The notes under the pieces are model-generated. The model had not been told where the DNA came from and searched no databases. It was given only the letters and a program-made list of their open reading frames with translations. Position numbers and translations under genes: made by a program. From Planobispora rosea (GTDB taxonomy: Bacteria; Actinomycetota; Actinomycetes; Streptosporangiales; Streptosporangiaceae), in assembly GCF_014648175.1 (NCBI RefSeq), contig NZ_BMQP01000038.1:16588-80587 (forward strand): DNA of 64,000 nt, in the 5' to 3' direction. This document shows positions 27,150-34,649 of the stretch, in pieces. How positions within the stretch are numbered: position 1 is the stretch's first letter; every line of letters begins with the position of its first letter.

Positions 27150-27994
27150 CCGTCCGGGTCCGGCCCCGGCCCCGGAGCCGGAACCGGACCCGGGGCCGGG
27201 GCCGGGGCCCGATCGTCCGGGCCCGGAGCCAGGTGCGCGGCCAGGGGGCCCGCCACCGCCTCGGGACATTCCAGGAGGGGCAGGTGCCCCGCCCCCGGCA
27301 CGTCCAGTCGCCGGCAGCCCGGCACCGATCGGTGGATGGTCGCGGCGTTGCGCAGGAACGCCTCCATGTCCTCGGTTCCGCTCACCACGAGGGTGCGCGC
27401 CTCGATCCTGTGCAGGTCGCCGAGTTGCGGATGACTGACGAGCGTCCGCATGCCGTCGCCCCGCAGTTCCTGCCAGGAGTGCCGGGAGACGACCGCGCGG
27501 ATGCGGGCACGCACCTGCGGATGGCGGAGCGTGCCGGTGTAGATGTCCGGGGGCGAGGACATCCACAGGTCGGCCAGCACGTCGCCGCCGGCCCCCATCC
27601 TGGCCAGGGCGGTGAGCTCGCGCCTGCGCCGCCCGGCCGCCGGATCGAGGGCGCCGCCGTTCAGTCCCGGCGCGGCCACCACCAGCGCGCGCGTCACCTC
27701 GGGATGGTCGACGGCCAGCTGGAGCGCCGAGATCGTGCCGAAGGAGAGCCCCACCACCCGGTCGGCGCCGTGGTCCCCGGCCACCCCGGCCAGTCTGTCC
27801 GCGAGTTCCGGCAGGGTGAGGCCCGGCGGCAGCACCCCGGAGGCACCGTGCCCGGGGAGGTCGACACCGATGTGCCTGAACCCGGGGAGCAGGTCCCACA
27901 GCGGCTTCCACAGCGTGGAGTCCATCGTGTAGCCGTGGATCCACAGCACCCCCGGACCGCTCGAACCACACCGGTGCACGGCGAGGCCGGCCAT
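27137..27994 (-). CDS. alpha/beta hydrolase
   Basis: 285 residues from ATG 27994, which overlaps the Rieske gene stop by one base (TGATG). The alpha/beta-hydrolase fold is shown by VLWIHGYTMDS (oxyanion region), VDLPGHGAS, the nucleophile elbow VGLSFGTIS, an acid-bearing VVSGTEDM and the C-terminal catalytic GAGHLPLLE. The last 25 residues are a Pro/Gly/Ala repeat (PAPAPGPVPAPGPGPDPD) encoded by GC-only sequence. The family includes esterases, peptidases and thioesterases. In this cluster it may hydrolyse an amide or ester of the mature peptide, which is inference. Confidence 0.87.
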   Translation of the reverse strand: MAGLAVHRCGSSGPGVLWIHGYTMDSTLWKPLWDLLPGFRHIGVDLPGHGASGVLPPGLTLPELADRLAGVAGDHGADRVVGLSFGTISALQLAVDHPEVTRALVVAAPGLNGGALDPAAGRRRRELTALARMGAGGDVLADLWMSSPPDIYTGTLRHPQVRARIRAVVSRHSWQELRGDGMRTLVSHPQLGDLHRIEARTLVVSGTEDMEAFLRNAATIHRSVPGCRRLDVPGAGHLPLLECPEAVAGPLAAHLAPGPDDRAPAPAPGPVPAPGPGPDPDGQAI

Positions 27995-28872
27995 CACGCC
28001 TCCCCGAATTCCGCGACGAACCGGCGGAAGGCGACCACGGCCTCGTCTCCGCCGTCGTAGTTCTGCGGCGCCCGCGGGTCGAGATGCTCCCAGATCGGGA
28101 TGTCCTGCTGGAAGGCGGTCTTGCTGCCCGCGATCAGCATGTCCAGGATCGCGAGCTGGTCGTCGCGCACGCCGATCGCCACCCGGGCGACGCATCCCCC
28201 CGGCCGCGGCGTGGTGGTCGTGATCACGACGTGCTCCGATCCGGGAGCCCCGATCTCGGTCGCGACGACGGTGGGGCTGAAGGCGGTGGCGTGGAAGCGG
28301 GTGTCGGCCACCCGCCGCTGCCACGTGGGGCCGCCGAGCGTGTGGAACGTGGCCTCGACGGACAACTCGCCGCCCGCACCGGTCCGCACCGCCATGCCGC
28401 TGATCCTGGGCACCCCGTGCACGGTGGGGAAGTGCTCGGTGTCGAAGGCGTTCTCCACCACCCACTCGGGGTCCACCGCGATCTCCACGGTGAGCGCGGC
28501 GTGCAGCGGCCGGTTCGCGGTGACGGACGGGACAGCCGAGGAGAAGCCGCGGTCGTCGTCCCCCAGCCGCACGAAGATCGCCTCCCCGGACCGGATCACC
28601 CGATGCTCGGCCACCGACCAGCGGCGGTCACCGGCGCCCAGGGCGATGCGCTTGCCGTGGAACGGGCACAGGATGGCGTCGCCGCAGTAGACACCGCCGT
28701 ATCCGAGGTCGGCCCCCCGGTGCGGGCAGATCGCGTCGAACACGCGGACCGACGCGCCGTCACGGACCACCACCAGCCGCCGGTCCCCCAGCGCGTACGG
28801 CGTCAGCTCGCCCGACAGCTCGCTGTCGAAGCAGAGCAGGTACCAGCCGGTGTGCGGTTTCGACGTGGTCAT
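27994..28872 (-). CDS. Rieske non-heme iron oxygenase, oxygenase component
   Basis: 292 residues. The Rieske [2Fe-2S] centre is C49-H51 (CPHRGA) and C69-H72 (CPFHG). The mononuclear iron site appears as D144-T-E-H147-FPTV-H152, matching the DxxHxxxxH pattern. These enzymes use O2 and electrons from a separate reductase to hydroxylate, demethylate or cyclise substrates. No dedicated ferredoxin or reductase gene is nearby, so housekeeping partners are implied. It is transcribed with the amine oxidase (40-base gap) and the hydrolase. At 292 residues it is short for the class but both metal sites are complete. Confidence 0.9.
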   Translation of the reverse strand: MTTSKPHTGWYLLCFDSELSGELTPYALGDRRLVVVRDGASVRVFDAICPHRGADLGYGGVYCGDAILCPFHGKRIALGAGDRRWSVAEHRVIRSGEAIFVRLGDDDRGFSSAVPSVTANRPLHAALTVEIAVDPEWVVENAFDTEHFPTVHGVPRISGMAVRTGAGGELSVEATFHTLGGPTWQRRVADTRFHATAFSPTVVATEIGAPGSEHVVITTTTPRPGGCVARVAIGVRDDQLAILDMLIAGSKTAFQQDIPIWEHLDPRAPQNYDGGDEAVVAFRRFVAEFGEA

Positions 28873-28912
28873 CGGCCCATCCCCCTCACCATCAGATCCG
28901 CCGTCGACCCGG

Positions 28913-30184
28913 TCATCGGCCCACCGCCTTCGCCATCAGGCCCGCCGCCTCCGCGCCGGACGACATCGCGCCCTGGACGCTCGCCGGACCGCCCACCGTG
29001 GCCTCCCCCGCGAAGAAGAGCGTGTCGGCGATCGGCTCGGCCCAGCGGCCGGGCGCACCCGCGCCGCCGACCGACGGATAGGTGAAGCCGCCCGCCGACC
29101 ACGGTTCGGCGCCCCAGTCGGCCACCTCCGTGCCGCGGATCCGGCTGCCCGCCGCCCAGGGGAACAGCCGCGCCACCATCGGCCCGATCGGCCCGGCCGC
29201 CCCGGCCCTGATGCCGGCCGCGGCCGACGCCTTGCCGACGAGGAGCACCTCCGGACGGTCGCGCACGCATCGGGCGAATCCGCTGCGGCCGTCCGAGTCG
29301 AACACCACGACGGACTCCGGAGCGGGATCGGACAGCGTGACCACCGCGCAGCAGGCGTCGCCCAGCGGCAGCCGCCGCGCGGCGGCCAGTTTCCCGGGAG
29401 GGAGGCCGGGGATGCGCAGGCCGCCGGTCAGCACGACCGACGGCGGGACGGTGACCAGGGCGGTCCGCGCGACGACCGGGGTGCCCCCGCCCACCAGGTG
29501 GGCGGTCACCCGGCCGGGGGAGAAATCGAGCTGGGCGACCGGCTCGCCAGTGCGGATCTCCAGCCCCTCGGCCAGCCGTTCGACGATCGAGATCATCCCA
29601 CCGGGCACGTCGAACTGGTCCGTCCCGGCCTGCGCCGCCCGGCGGGCGGCGGCGGCCAGGCCCCGGACGTCGAGCAGGCCGGGATCGGCCGCCCAGTTCT
29701 GCCGGAACCACTCCTCGGCGATCCGCCGCTCCTGCTGAACGATCCCGGCCGCGTCCAGCCACCGCTCCACCGAGCTTCCGGTGCTCCCGGTGCTCCCGGT
29801 GCTCCCGGTGCTCCCGGTGCCCCCCGTGCCCGCGGCGTCCGGCCGGAGCAGCCTCGCCTCCAGCAGCCAGGGCGGATTCCCGCGGGCCAGCGCGCCCATG
29901 TCGACGAGCCGATCGGCCACCACGGCGCGAGCCGCGCTCCGCCGGTAGGCCGAGACCGGCCCCCGTCCGCCGAGGACCTCCCACACCGGGTTGGCGTCGC
30001 CGTGGACGACCTGGGCGCCCAGCTCCACCGGTGGTCCGCCGTCTTCCGGCAGATGGGTCCTGACGCGGCCGCCGATGGTAGCACGCGCCTCCAAAATGGC
30101 AACGGAAATCCCTCGATTACATAATTCCGTGGCAGCTTTAAGGCCCGATATACCGGCGCCCACGATTAATGCGTCGACTGGCAT
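28913..30184 (-). CDS. flavin monoamine oxidase-like FAD enzyme
   Basis: 423 residues. FAD-binding GAGISG (9-14), LEAR with Glu32, and GGRVRT (37-42) are the amine-oxidase/protoporphyrinogen-oxidase dinucleotide signature; the C terminus has ADTLFFAGEATVGGPASVQGAMSSGAEAA, the second FAD motif. An internal GSTGSTGSTGSTGSS run comes from a 9-bp tandem repeat. Leucine codons 6 (30167-30169) and 21 (30122-30124) are the rare TTA. The start lies in the divergent region with the P450. The first about 40 codons are less GC-rich than the rest. A possible role is oxidation of an amine or C-N bond in the modified peptide. Confidence 0.88.
   Translation of the reverse strand: MPVDALIVGAGISGLKAATELCNRGISVAILEARATIGGRVRTHLPEDGGPPVELGAQVVHGDANPVWEVLGGRGPVSAYRRSAARAVVADRLVDMGALARGNPPWLLEARLLRPDAAGTGGTGSTGSTGSTGSTGSSVERWLDAAGIVQQERRIAEEWFRQNWAADPGLLDVRGLAAAARRAAQAGTDQFDVPGGMISIVERLAEGLEIRTGEPVAQLDFSPGRVTAHLVGGGTPVVARTALVTVPPSVVLTGGLRIPGLPPGKLAAARRLPLGDACCAVVTLSDPAPESVVVFDSDGRSGFARCVRDRPEVLLVGKASAAAGIRAGAAGPIGPMVARLFPWAAGSRIRGTEVADWGAEPWSAGGFTYPSVGGAGAPGRWAEPIADTLFFAGEATVGGPASVQGAMSSGAEAAGLMAKAVGR
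29781..29825. repeat. 9-bp tandem repeat inside the amine oxidase gene
   Basis: Four perfect copies of GTGCTCCCG (29781-29816) with a degenerate fifth copy to 29825. On the minus strand they encode Gly-Ser-Thr units, a flexible linker in the protein. Copy number is likely variable between strains because each unit keeps the frame. Confidence 0.85.
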
Positions 30185-30216
30185 GGATAATCGTCACCTC
30201 CGCCGTTATTATCCAT
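30183..30216. promoter_or_regulatory. 9-bp inverted repeat between amine oxidase and P450 genes
   Basis: Arms ATGGATAAT (30183-30191) and ATTATCCAT (30208-30216) are separated by 16 bases in the 64-base divergent gap. The left arm touches the amine oxidase start codon. The AT-rich arms stand out against the GC background. The symmetry and place suggest an operator that controls both genes. A partial match (CTGGATAAG) lies upstream of the precursor gene near 31933. Confidence 0.55.
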
Positions 30217-30248
30217 AAATCTCGCCCGGAGAACAGGAGGGAAATAAC

Positions 30249-31406
30249 GTGACGTCACAGCCGACCGCGGCTCGGCCGTGGCCTCCGGGGATGGCCCATC
30301 CCTTCGCCCCGGACGGCCGGCGGAATCCCTTTCCCGCTTTTCGCTGGCTGCGCGCGGAGAGCCCGGTCCACTACGACCCCTTCATGCGTTTCTGGCTGCT
30401 CAGCAGGCATGCCGACTGCGCGGCGGCCCTCCGCGACCCGGCGTTCTCCGCCGCGCTCGGCCAGGACCAGCGGCAGCGCGACGACCAGCTCCCCGCCTCG
30501 ATGCTCAGCACGGATCCCCCCGAGCACGACCGGCTGCGCGGGCCGGGCATGGCGTTACTCGGCCCGGCGGCGGTCCGCGCGCTGGCCGGTGACCTGGAGG
30601 AGGAGGCCGACCGGCTGCTGGACGGCCTGGAGGCGGGTCCCGGCGGTGAGATCGACGCCCATCGGGACCTCGGCGAGCCGTACGCCCGCGCCGTGCTCGC
30701 CCGCGCGCTGGGGCTGCCCCGGGCGGAGTGGGAGGCGTTCGGCCAGTTGGCCGGGGCGGTGTCGGTGAACCTCGATCCGCTGGGCGGACCGGCCGCGATC
30801 CAGGCGAGCCGCCTGGCCAGGACCGAACTCGCGCGGCTGCTCGGCGCCGCGCCCGCGGTCCGACCGGCCGAGCTCACCCGTGCCGAGCTGCTGGAGATGT
30901 TGTCACTCGTGGTCATCGGCGGCTACGAGCCGCTGGCCGTGCTCATCGGCAACACGCTGTTCTGCCTGCTGTCCCGGCCCCGCCTGGCCGAACGCGTCCG
31001 TCTCGGCGACACCGCCCTGGCCGCCACCGCCGTCGAGGAGGTCACCCGGCTGCACGGTCCGATCCCGTTCACCGCCAGGGTCACCACCGCCGCTGCGGAG
31101 CTGCCCGGCGGCGTGATCCCCCCCGGAGCCCGCGTACTCGCCCTGCTCAGCTCCGCCAACCGCGATGAGCTGGTCTTCGACCGCCCGGACGAGCCGGTGA
31201 TCGACCGCTCCCCCAACCCCCACCTGGCCTACTCCTCCGGCCCCCACTTCTGCCTCGGCGCCGCCCTGGTCCGCCAGGCCGCCGCCCTGCTGGTCCCCGC
31301 CTTCCTGCGCCGCTTCCCCGGCGCGCGCCTCCCTCCGGAGGATGCCGGCTGGGCGGCCTCGCTGGTGCCCCGCCGGCGGGTGTCGTACGGCCTGCGCCTG
31401 GCCTGA
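30249..31406 (+). CDS. cytochrome P450
   Basis: 385 residues from GTG 30249, with GGAGGG 8 bases upstream. The heme motif SGPHFCLG gives Cys335; the K-helix ExxR is E264-R267; ANRDELVFDRPDEPVIDR precedes the heme loop. The I-helix, usually AGxET, reads G224-G-Y-E-P228, so the conserved acid-threonine pair used in O2 activation is altered. That occurs in P450s doing non-standard chemistry or receiving a proton from substrate. Leu103 is a TTA codon (30555-30557). It ends 38 bases before the convergent precursor gene. Likely a tailoring enzyme of the peptide. Confidence 0.9.
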   Translation: MTSQPTAARPWPPGMAHPFAPDGRRNPFPAFRWLRAESPVHYDPFMRFWLLSRHADCAAALRDPAFSAALGQDQRQRDDQLPASMLSTDPPEHDRLRGPGMALLGPAAVRALAGDLEEEADRLLDGLEAGPGGEIDAHRDLGEPYARAVLARALGLPRAEWEAFGQLAGAVSVNLDPLGGPAAIQASRLARTELARLLGAAPAVRPAELTRAELLEMLSLVVIGGYEPLAVLIGNTLFCLLSRPRLAERVRLGDTALAATAVEEVTRLHGPIPFTARVTTAAAELPGGVIPPGARVLALLSSANRDELVFDRPDEPVIDRSPNPHLAYSSGPHFCLGAALVRQAAALLVPAFLRRFPGARLPPEDAGWAASLVPRRRVSYGLRLA

Positions 31407-31444
31407 GCCGTGGGCGCGGGCCGTACGACAGCCTGGGCCGGTTC

Positions 31445-31801
31445 CTAGGCGCAGCAGCACGGGGTGCAGCAGCAGCAGGCGACGCCGGCCGCGATCTGGA
31501 CGAGCTCGTCCTCGCTGAGCTGGGAGACGTCCACCTGGGGGGTGTCGGTGATGTGGATCTCGTAGACGCCGCTGGTCTCGCCGGCCTCCCAGAGGGCGAC
31601 CTGGTTGTCGATGCTGCCCTCACCGGTGGGCTCGACCCGGACGATCCGGATCTCGGCACCGTCGGGAACCTCCAGGCCCACCTCGGAAAGCGCCGAGCGG
31701 GAGTCGGTGTCCAGCCGCTGAGCGAACTCGTCATTCGACCAGAGGGTGATGAGCAGACGGGTGTAGGAGTTGACGAACTCTGCGCGTTCCTGGTTGTTCA
31801 T
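31445..31801 (-). CDS. NHLP-leader azole RiPP precursor peptide, Cys-rich core
   Basis: 118 residues from ATG 31801, with AGAAGGAG about 7 bases upstream. Residues 1-106 match nitrile-hydratase-like leader peptides: NDEFAQRLDTDSRSALSEVG, VPDGAEIRIV, and the ending SQLSEDELVQIAAG. The C terminus is VACCCCTPCCCA: seven Cys and one Thr in ten residues, all potentially cyclisable to thiazoles and a methyloxazole, broken only by Pro114. Cleavage after Gly106 is inferred from the AAG site and the C39 exporter nearby. It is too short for nitrile hydratase and lacks the CxxCSC metal site. The frame stays open upstream to ATG 31906 with its own GGAGA, a possible 35-residue extension. Confidence 0.93.
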   Translation of the reverse strand: MNNQERAEFVNSYTRLLITLWSNDEFAQRLDTDSRSALSEVGLEVPDGAEIRIVRVEPTGEGSIDNQVALWEAGETSGVYEIHITDTPQVDVSQLSEDELVQIAAGVACCCCTPCCCA

Positions 31802-31860
31802 GACTTTCTCCTTCTGAGTGCTTCCCCACTTGGTTGAATGGATCTCCGCCGGCTGAGTCG

Positions 31861-31895
31861 AAGTCTTACACCCGCCACCGGCGGTGACGAGACTT
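31861..31895 (-). promoter_or_regulatory. hairpin in the 5' region of the precursor gene
   Basis: Outer arms AAGTCT/AGACTT (31861-31866 and 31890-31895) enclose an inner stem CCGCC/GGCGG (31872-31876 and 31880-31884). It lies about 60-95 bases before the precursor start, so it would be in the precursor mRNA leader if transcription begins upstream of it. On the + strand it is followed by ATCTTTTT, so it could also act as a terminator in that direction. Confidence 0.5.
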
Positions 31896-32004
31896 ATCTT
31901 TTTCATGCGTTCTCCGTACGCATACGCAGACCACTGGATAAGTGTTTCTTTATCGAGACGTACGACAGCAGACATAACTCAGTGTTTTTGCGATAGTCGG
32001 AGTC

Positions 32005-32925
32005 ATGGCTGATACGGTGACAACAGATGTGGCGGTGAGCCTGAGGGGCTTGCGTAAGACCTTCGGTGAGGTGCGGGCGGTCGACGATCTGGATCTGCAC
32101 ATCGCGCCGGGCGAGGTGGTCGCCCTGCTGGGGCCGAACGCGGCGGGCAAGACCACCACGATGGAGATGCTGCTCGGCCTGACCACTCCGGACAGCGGGG
32201 AGATCGAGCTGTTCGGCAGGACCCCCCGCCGGGCCGCGGCCGACGGGCTGGTCGGCGCGATGCTCCAGTCGGGCGGTTTCCTGGGCGAGATGACCAGCCG
32301 GGAGATCGTCCAGGTGATGGCCGCGCAGTACCCGAAGGCGATGAAGGTGGACGACGCCATCGCCCGGGCCGGGGTCACGAAGTACGCCAAGCTCAAATAC
32401 AGCGGGCTCTCCGGCGGTCAGAAGCAGCGGACGCGGTTCGCCGCGGCCCTGGTCTGCGACCCCGACCTGCTGGTGCTGGACGAGCCGACCGTGGCGATGG
32501 ACGTGCAGAGCCGCCAGGAGTTCTGGGCGGCGATGCGCGAGTACACGACCGCCGGGCGCACTGTGGTGTTCGCCACCCACTACCTGGCCGAGGCGCAGGA
32601 CTTCGCCGACCGCGTGGTGCTGATGCGGCACGGGAAGATCGTCGCCGACGGATCGGTGGACGCGATCGTCGCCAAGGTCGACGGGCGCACCATCAGGGCG
32701 ATGGTCGAGGGGACCAGCGTCGAACTGCTGGCCGCCCTGCCGGGAGTGGGCACCGCCCAGCTCCGCGGTGAGCACGTGGAGCTGCACTGCTCCGACTCCG
32801 ACGCCGCGCTGCGCGCGCTGCTGGCGGATTATCCCCGCGCGCGTGACATCTCCGTGACGGCGATGTCGCTGGAGGACGCGTTCGTGGCGCTGACGGCCGA
32901 CGAACCGGTCATGGAAGAGGTGTGA
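32005..32925 (+). CDS. ABC transporter ATP-binding protein (drug-export type)
   Basis: 306 residues. Walker A GPNAAGKTT, signature LSGGQKQR, Walker B LLVLDEPT and the H-loop VVFATHYLAEA mark a DrrA/CcmA-like ATPase; a C-terminal regulatory region follows. A -10-like GATAGT lies about 8 bases before the ATG with CATAAC as a possible -35, so the mRNA may be leaderless; GGAG directly before the ATG is too close to be a standard site. Divergent from the precursor gene across 203 bases. With the next gene it forms an ABC-2 exporter, probably self-resistance or a second efflux route. Confidence 0.9.
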   Translation: MADTVTTDVAVSLRGLRKTFGEVRAVDDLDLHIAPGEVVALLGPNAAGKTTTMEMLLGLTTPDSGEIELFGRTPRRAAADGLVGAMLQSGGFLGEMTSREIVQVMAAQYPKAMKVDDAIARAGVTKYAKLKYSGLSGGQKQRTRFAAALVCDPDLLVLDEPTVAMDVQSRQEFWAAMREYTTAGRTVVFATHYLAEAQDFADRVVLMRHGKIVADGSVDAIVAKVDGRTIRAMVEGTSVELLAALPGVGTAQLRGEHVELHCSDSDAALRALLADYPRARDISVTAMSLEDAFVALTADEPVMEEV

Positions 32926-32927
32926 CC

Positions 32928-33656
32928 ATGGGCACGTTGATCTGGACCGAGCTCAAGGTCCTTTCCAGGTCGGTCGAGTTCCTCGTCATCACCATCGCGT
33001 TCCCGATGGTGTTCTTCCTCGTCATGTCGGAGGTCTTCGGCTCGGACCGGGCCGGCGGGCTGGACATGAACACCTACATGATGATCAGCATGGCGGCGTT
33101 CGGCGCCATGTCGGTGGCGTTCGCCGTGGGCCCCCGGGTCGGCCTGGAGCGACAGGCCGGGTGGAACAGGCAACTGCGGCTCACCCCCCTGCCGGGCTGG
33201 GGCTACGTCGCCGTCAAGATCACAGTGGCGATGATCCTGGCGCTCCCGGCCGTGCTGCTCGTCTTCCTGTCCGGGCTGCTGATCAAGGGCATCGAGCTCA
33301 CCGCCGGGCAGTGGCTGGCGATCGTCCTTTCCTGCTGGATCAGTTCGCTGCCGTTCGTCGTGCTCGGTCTGCTCATCGGGATGGCCGTCAAGCCGGAGTC
33401 GGCGCAGCCGCTCGGTCTCGCGGTCTACCTGCCGATGGCCATGCTCGGCGGACTGTGGATGCCGGTGGACATCCTGCCCGGCTTCATGGCCACGCTGGCC
33501 AAGGTGCTGCCGAGCTACTGGCTCGCGGAGATCACCCGTGACCGGCTCACCGGGGTGGCGCTCGATCTGCTGGGCGTCGGGGTGCTGGCGGCGTGGTTCC
33601 TGGTCGCCCTGTCCCTGGTGATCGGCCTCTACCGCCGCGACGCGGCCAGGGTGTAG
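32928..33656 (+). CDS. ABC-2 type transporter permease
   Basis: 242 residues from ATG 32928 (GAGG about 9 bases upstream); GTG 32922 is an alternative. Six membrane helices can be traced, including VEFLVITIAFPMVFFLVMS, MISMAAFGAMSVAFAVG, MILALPAVLLVFLSGLLI, QWLAIVLSCWISSLPFVVLG and LLGVGVLAAWFLVALSLVIG, with the LAVYLPMAMLGGLWMPVDILP motif typical of ABC-2 permeases. It starts right at the end of the ATPase gene and is followed by a bidirectional terminator. Partner of the ATPase at 32005-32925. Confidence 0.9.
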   Translation: MGTLIWTELKVLSRSVEFLVITIAFPMVFFLVMSEVFGSDRAGGLDMNTYMMISMAAFGAMSVAFAVGPRVGLERQAGWNRQLRLTPLPGWGYVAVKITVAMILALPAVLLVFLSGLLIKGIELTAGQWLAIVLSCWISSLPFVVLGLLIGMAVKPESAQPLGLAVYLPMAMLGGLWMPVDILPGFMATLAKVLPSYWLAEITRDRLTGVALDLLGVGVLAAWFLVALSLVIGLYRRDAARV

Positions 33657-33670
33657 GGGGAGGTTCGGTT

Positions 33671-33697
33671 CCGGGGCGGCGCGGGACGCCGCCCCGG
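33671..33697. terminator. bidirectional GC hairpin
   Basis: An 11-bp perfect stem (CCGGGGCGGCG, 33671-33681, with 33687-33697) around the loop CGGGA. It sits between the convergent permease and MerR genes and likely ends both transcripts; there is no T tract, as is common in actinomycetes. Confidence 0.75.
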
Positions 33698-33701
33698 GTG
33701 A

Positions 33702-34322
33702 TCAACTCACGAGGTCGCGGGCGGTGGTCTCGGTGACCGTGCGCAGCGCCTCGGCGAGCAGGAGACCGAAATCCTCGGGGGCGAGGAGGGGAGGCGGAGC
33801 GGCGGCCGGGTCGCGGAGCACGGTGGCCCGGCGTTCGACGTCACTCATGAGCTGGGCCGCCAGGCCGCTGACCGTGTCGAGGAGTTCCGCCAGCAGTTGC
33901 AGCGCCGCGAGGGGACTCAGCCCGTAGTCGCGCAGGCCGAGCGCGGCGCGCAGCGGCTTGGGGCGCAGCACCCGCAGGACCGGGCCGTCCCGGGCGACCA
34001 GACCGTGCGCGAGCAGGGTCCGCAGGATGGCGGGGCGCGCGGTGCCCAGTTGTCTCACCAGCTCGGCCAGGGCGTCGTGATCCTGGTCGGCACGCAGGCC
34101 GAGGAACACTTCGATCGCCGCCAGGTTGTATCCCTGGCGCTGCAACGCCTTGATCGCCTCCAGGCGGCGCACGTGCCCGGAGTCGTAGACGGCCACCCGG
34201 CCGCGCCGCAGCGGCGGCTGCAGCAACCCGCGCGACTGGTGGGCGCGAATATTGCGCGGCGACATCCCCACCAGCTTTCCCAGATCATCGATTGTATGAA
34301 TGACCTGGGTCGAATAAGTCAT
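33702..34322 (-). CDS. MerR-family transcriptional regulator
   Basis: 206 residues from ATG 34322, with AAAAGG about 6 bases upstream; ATG 34340 has no ribosome site. The N-terminal winged helix reads HTIDDLGKLVGMSPRNIRAHQSRGLLQPPLRRGRVAVYDSGHVRRLEAI, with the MerR HTH and wing. The rest is helical, with no cysteine cluster for metal sensing, so a small-molecule ligand is more likely. It lies convergent to the ABC-2 exporter. By analogy with drug-sensing MerR proteins such as TipA, it may sense the cluster product and control the exporter; this is inference. Confidence 0.87.
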   Translation of the reverse strand: MTYSTQVIHTIDDLGKLVGMSPRNIRAHQSRGLLQPPLRRGRVAVYDSGHVRRLEAIKALQRQGYNLAAIEVFLGLRADQDHDALAELVRQLGTARPAILRTLLAHGLVARDGPVLRVLRPKPLRAALGLRDYGLSPLAALQLLAELLDTVSGLAAQLMSDVERRATVLRDPAAAPPPLLAPEDFGLLLAEALRTVTETTARDLVS

Positions 34323-34649
34323 GTCAGCCTTTTCCGACATACACCGGGGGGCCAGTGATTCCCTCCGTTTTCCCAGGAACGAAGCATCGCTATCTCCTCA
34401 CCGGTCTCGTACCGTCCCGACGGTTCCTCAGTGTGGTCCGGAACGGGCTAAATCGGAAGCAACGCCCGTGGCCGGTCAGTGCCTGGCATCAAGCTGCCCG
34501 GAGTCGCGCCGCTCCGACTTCAGGAAGTCCGTCTTGTCTCATCACAAATCTGCATTTCCTGCACCTCTACACAAATCAATGCAAGCCTCACCGCCCATCT
34601 CGATTCGGTGATATCCAGTGAAGGGACGACGAGGCTTTCAGGAGGCAGC
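34323..34649. other. intergenic region between MerR and monooxygenase genes
   Basis: No gene is supported: small open frames lack ribosome sites and codon bias. The right part (about 34530-34620) is clearly more AT-rich than its surroundings and should hold the promoter of the monooxygenase gene and, on the left, that of the MerR gene. I see no strong palindrome. Confidence 0.5.

Noticed and set aside
31445..31801. Nitrile hydratase alpha subunit
   Set aside because: Only the leader-like part is similar. The protein is 118 residues, lacks the CxxCSC metal site, and no beta subunit gene is present.
17621..34322. Thiopeptide or lanthipeptide cluster
   Set aside because: There is no LanB/LanM dehydratase, no pyridine-forming cycloaddition enzyme and no lanthionine cyclase, and the core has no serine.
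34341..34611. Second precursor peptide in the gap before the monooxygenase gene
   Set aside because: Open frames there have no leader-like sequence, no ribosome site and no Cys/Ser/Thr-rich tail.
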